Positions 62,091 to 64,000 of a stretch of DNA of 64,000 nt are shown piece after piece. The translations under genes were made by a program, and so were the position numbers. This DNA comes from Gudongella sp046224405 (GTDB lineage Bacteria; Bacillota; Clostridia; Tissierellales; Tissierellaceae). The notes beneath the pieces were generated by a model that had not been told where the DNA came from, ran no database searches, and saw nothing but the letters and a program-made list of their open reading frames with translations. Location: the NCBI RefSeq assembly GCF_046224405.1, contig NZ_JBJXRK010000009.1:11272-75271 (forward strand), given 5' to 3'. Position 1 is the first letter of the stretch. The number at the start of each line of letters is the position of its first letter.

Positions 62091-62126
62091 AAAAAAAGCG
62101 TCTTCGACGCGTTAAAGAATCGTCGA
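62091..62126 (-). promoter_or_regulatory. Terminator with competing hairpin directly before cysK
   Basis: On the minus strand GCGTC-GAA-GACGC (62098-62110) is followed by seven T, an intrinsic terminator 23 bases before the cysK start. An upstream TCGACG (62121-62126) can instead pair with CGTCGA (62104-62109) inside the terminator's 5' arm, a mutually exclusive structure. It may be an attenuator, or the terminal hairpin of the adjacent IS91 element. Confidence 0.55.
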
Positions 62127-62206
62127 TGATCTAACTTTTTCTTAAATTTTATACTTTCCTTGTTGTCTTGCCGGTCATATCTGGTTATATATTAACTGGT
62201 GATATC

Positions 62207-63352
62207 ATGTCCGGTAAGACGATCAAATTCAAACTCATCTTTTCTGATCACTGGGAGCATTTTCTCTCCCTAGGTTATCCCATCCGCCCTGCCGTTATCA
62301 GTAATGTCAACAAGATCCTAATGTGTGGCGAGCCATCCATGGGTCATGCCATCTACTTTTGCGAGCATTGCGGTAAGGTTAAGCATGTTTTCTTCACCTG
62401 CAAGAGCCGTTTCTGTACTTCCTGTGGTTCCAAGTATACTCAGGACCGTGCTGATTCAATTTCTTCCAAACTTATCAATTGCACACATAGACATATTGTA
62501 TTCACTATTCCCCAGGAGCTACGAATCTTTTTCCTGAGGGCTAGAAAACTTCTTAATGTGCTTTTTAAGGCCAGTTCTGATACTATGCTCTCTTGGTTTT
62601 ACAGCCTCAACAAGTCTGAAGACTTTAAGCCAGGTTTAGTTTCTACCATGCACACCTTTGGTAGAGACCTGAAGTGGAATCCTCATATCCATATGCTTGT
62701 CACTGAAGGTGCCTCTGGCAACAGGACTGTATGGCGCAAGGTTTCACATATCCCTTTCAACATGCTTAGAAAAAGGTGGCAAGCTACTTTGCTTTATATG
62801 CTTCATCAACAACTTGGAAATGATTTCTACAAACTGAAAACTTTTCTTTTTAATACTTATCCTGATGGATTCTATGTCTATGCCAAGAGCAATATGAACT
62901 CCAAGTCTTCTGACTCCATACAATACATTATCCGTTATACTGGTAGACCTGCCATGGCTCAATCCCGCATTTTAGATTATGATGGAGAGTTTGTGACCTT
63001 CTTCTACGAAAGACATGAGGATGGCCAACGCGTCGTTGAAAAGATTACAGCTATTGAATTTATCAAAAGATTGATTATCCATATCCCTGATGAGCATTTT
63101 AAAATGATTCGCTACTATGGCCTTTATGCCAAGAAATATGTTCATTCCTCTAAGCTCTATCTTCTACAAAGTCATTCCAAAAGACTTTTCAGAAAGAGAC
63201 ATTCTCATTGGCGTGCTCGAATCCTTTTGGCCTTTGGTGTTGATCCTCTGGCATGTTCTTGCGGACATACAATGAAACTGCTTGAAATATTCAACCCTTC
63301 AAAGAACCCTTATGTTGATAATCTAGGACCCCACTTGTATAATAGTTCATAG
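62207..63352 (+). CDS. IS91 family Y2 transposase
   Basis: 381 residues. N-terminal zinc-binding domain CEHCGKVKHVFFTCKSRFC with CGSKY (about 43-65), the HUH-type motif WNPHIHMLVTEG (near 164-175) and the two catalytic tyrosines in RYYGLYAKKY (near 298-307; Tyr-x3-Tyr). This is the rolling-circle transposase of IS91/IS801 type. The ATG after GGTGAT is used rather than a TTG 13 codons earlier. Frame intact, so the element may still be active. A late CSCGHTM Cys pair precedes the C terminus. Confidence 0.93.
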   Translation: MSGKTIKFKLIFSDHWEHFLSLGYPIRPAVISNVNKILMCGEPSMGHAIYFCEHCGKVKHVFFTCKSRFCTSCGSKYTQDRADSISSKLINCTHRHIVFTIPQELRIFFLRARKLLNVLFKASSDTMLSWFYSLNKSEDFKPGLVSTMHTFGRDLKWNPHIHMLVTEGASGNRTVWRKVSHIPFNMLRKRWQATLLYMLHQQLGNDFYKLKTFLFNTYPDGFYVYAKSNMNSKSSDSIQYIIRYTGRPAMAQSRILDYDGEFVTFFYERHEDGQRVVEKITAIEFIKRLIIHIPDEHFKMIRYYGLYAKKYVHSSKLYLLQSHSKRLFRKRHSHWRARILLAFGVDPLACSCGHTMKLLEIFNPSKNPYVDNLGPHLYNSS

Positions 63353-63382
63353 CAGTTACTATGAAATTATTGGAGGTTGACT

Positions 63383-63619
63383 ATGAACATTCTTGATGGC
63401 TTTACTAAAAATGATGACTTGATTGAGTTTATTTGCACCAAGTGTGGTTATTCCTTATGGGTTCCAAGATTCATTGTTGTTCAACTTGAAGAGGATAATA
63501 TCTTTGATGGACTTAAACCATCGGTACCTCCTCAGCCTTTTTGTCAGGTTTGTGATGGTACTATGACACCTAGATCATATACTGGTATTCGCGGTGTTCA
63601 TTACGAATACAAAAAATAG
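63383..63619 (+). CDS. Small zinc-ribbon protein of the IS91 element
   Basis: 78 residues with two CxxC pairs (CTKCGYS near 18-24 and CQVCDG near 58-63), a probable zinc ribbon. ATG 7 bases after TTGGAGG; a TTG two codons earlier overlaps the ribosome site. It lies 30 bases after the transposase and is followed by a terminator, so the two form one transcript. No function is known to me; it could aid transposition or be a passenger. Confidence 0.7.
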   Translation: MNILDGFTKNDDLIEFICTKCGYSLWVPRFIVVQLEEDNIFDGLKPSVPPQPFCQVCDGTMTPRSYTGIRGVHYEYKK

Positions 63620-63642
63620 TCTAATCCTGTATTGGACTTTTT

Positions 63643-63675
63643 GGCATGCCTTTTAAATTAGGCATGTCATTTTTT
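63643..63675 (+). terminator. Terminator of the IS91 element transcript
   Basis: GGCATGCC-(10-base loop)-GGCATGTC followed by ATTTTTT on the plus strand, 24 bases after the zinc-ribbon gene. It may also be the hairpin of the transposon origin end. Confidence 0.75.
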
Positions 63676-63705
63676 GTTTTTTTCTGAAAGTAGCAATTTC
63701 CTTAC

Positions 63706-63955
63706 TAAAAACAAAAAACCTCTGCCTCAGTATAAAATCAATTATACAGAGGCAAAGGTTATAACTTCGCGGTTCCACTCTGTTTGGGTTTTCCCCATCT
63801 CTTCAGGCACAATCATGCCATAGTTCTATAACGGGAACTCCCGTGTTGACCTACATTAGCTTCGGTCAAATGCTCCTTGGCGCACTTCCACATTGTTCGT
63901 ATGACTATCTCCCACCAACAATAGTCTCTCTGAAATACAAAACAAAATGTACTTT
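63706..63955 (-). ncRNA. T-box leader, cysteine (specifier UGC), orphaned
   Basis: Antiterminator motif CAGAGTGGAACCGCG near 63767-63781, then terminator AACCTTTGCCTCTGTATAA...TTATACTGAGGCAGAGG with TTTTTTG. Stem I begins AGAGAGACTATTGTTGGTGG (about 63929 downward); stem III ACGGGAGTTCCCGT is present. By the spacing shared with the thr, val and trp leaders the specifier is TGC at 63882-63884, preceded by GAAG and followed by nine bases ending GGAG. No minus-strand gene follows for 1.6 kb; the next is cysK-cysE. The leader's promoter is not clear. Confidence 0.9.
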
Positions 63956-64000
63956 ACCAATTCCTAGCAAATCAGTTGTATTTATATTTACTATATAATT

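Larger units (their letters stand above)
62127..63690 (+). mobile_element. IS91-family insertion element (ends approximate)
   Basis: Region holding a Y2 transposase and a small zinc-ribbon gene, lying between cysK and a cysteine T-box and oriented against them. IS91 elements move by rolling circle and make no target duplications, so the ends cannot be set by direct repeats. Terminal-type hairpins occur on both sides (62098-62110; 63643-63668). The usual GTTC or CTTG target tetramer was not found next to the right hairpin. Confidence 0.65.

Noticed and set aside
63643..63720. Exact right end of the IS91 element
   Set aside because: No GTTC, CTTG, GAAC or CAAG tetramer is found beside the hairpin, so the boundary cannot be fixed from this sequence alone.
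1..64000. CRISPR arrays, prophage or integrative element genes, rRNA operons
   Set aside because: No regularly spaced repeats, no phage structural, integrase or conjugation genes and no rRNA sequence were seen.

Overview
The window reads as chromosome of a low-GC, Gram-positive anaerobe of the class Clostridia, probably an amino-acid or organic-acid fermenter of the Tissierellales type. The basis is AT-rich codon use, Firmicutes-type T-box leaders, strong AGGAGG ribosome sites, an infC-rpmI-rplT operon behind an L20-type leader, DUF4364, CaiB, a tungsten-type aldehyde oxidoreductase and 2-oxoacid:ferredoxin oxidoreductases. The exact genus cannot be read from the sequence. Almost every gene is on the minus strand; the exceptions are a DUF4364 regulator, an F420-ligase-like protein, a DmpA peptidase and an IS91-family element.

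Positions 1-23.5 kb are mostly translation and housekeeping: a partial U32 peptidase, zapA, pheT, pheS, an rRNA methylase, a TrkA/TrkH potassium pair, rplT-rpmI-infC (infC starts at an AUU codon), pepV, thrS, hisS, a GME-fold-like unknown, three tRNA genes (Phe, Gly, Cys), hslO, a methyltransferase, a CPBP protease, hpt, folC and valS. thrS, valS and trpS each follow a T-box leader whose specifier codon can be read (ACC, GUA, UGG), two of them with perfect or near-perfect sigma-A promoters.

Positions 23.6-40.6 kb hold a catabolic block. Two tandem operons each begin with a textbook sigma-54 (-24/-12) promoter. The first carries a creatininase-family hydrolase, a nitroreductase, an unknown Cys-rich protein, a TctC-TctB-TctA carboxylate transporter, a tungsten-type aldehyde oxidoreductase, a MoaD/ThiS-like protein and a cupin. 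The second carries a TIM-barrel protein of unknown function, fumarase alpha and beta, malic enzyme and an LDH2-type dehydrogenase. A PrpR-type sigma-54 activator lies just downstream of the first operon. I infer one regulon for uptake and oxidation of an unidentified carboxylate; this is the best candidate for an undescribed system here.

Positions 40.6-61.1 kb: trpS, an iron alcohol dehydrogenase, a DUF2007 protein, two c-di-GMP enzymes (a GGDEF protein with an I-site and a PAS-GGDEF-EAL protein), a LysR/F420-ligase-like divergent pair, UspA, and an amino-acid/peptide utilisation group (two M20 peptidases, an AGCS symporter). Next comes a 2-oxoacid oxidoreductase operon with two alpha subunits around one beta, followed by a BusR-like GntR-RCK_C regulator, then DmpA.

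Positions 60.6-64 kb: cysK-cysE, separated from what appears to be their own cysteine T-box (specifier UGC) by an oppositely oriented IS91-family element with a small zinc-ribbon gene. The insertion seems to have cut a biosynthetic operon from its tRNA-sensing leader.
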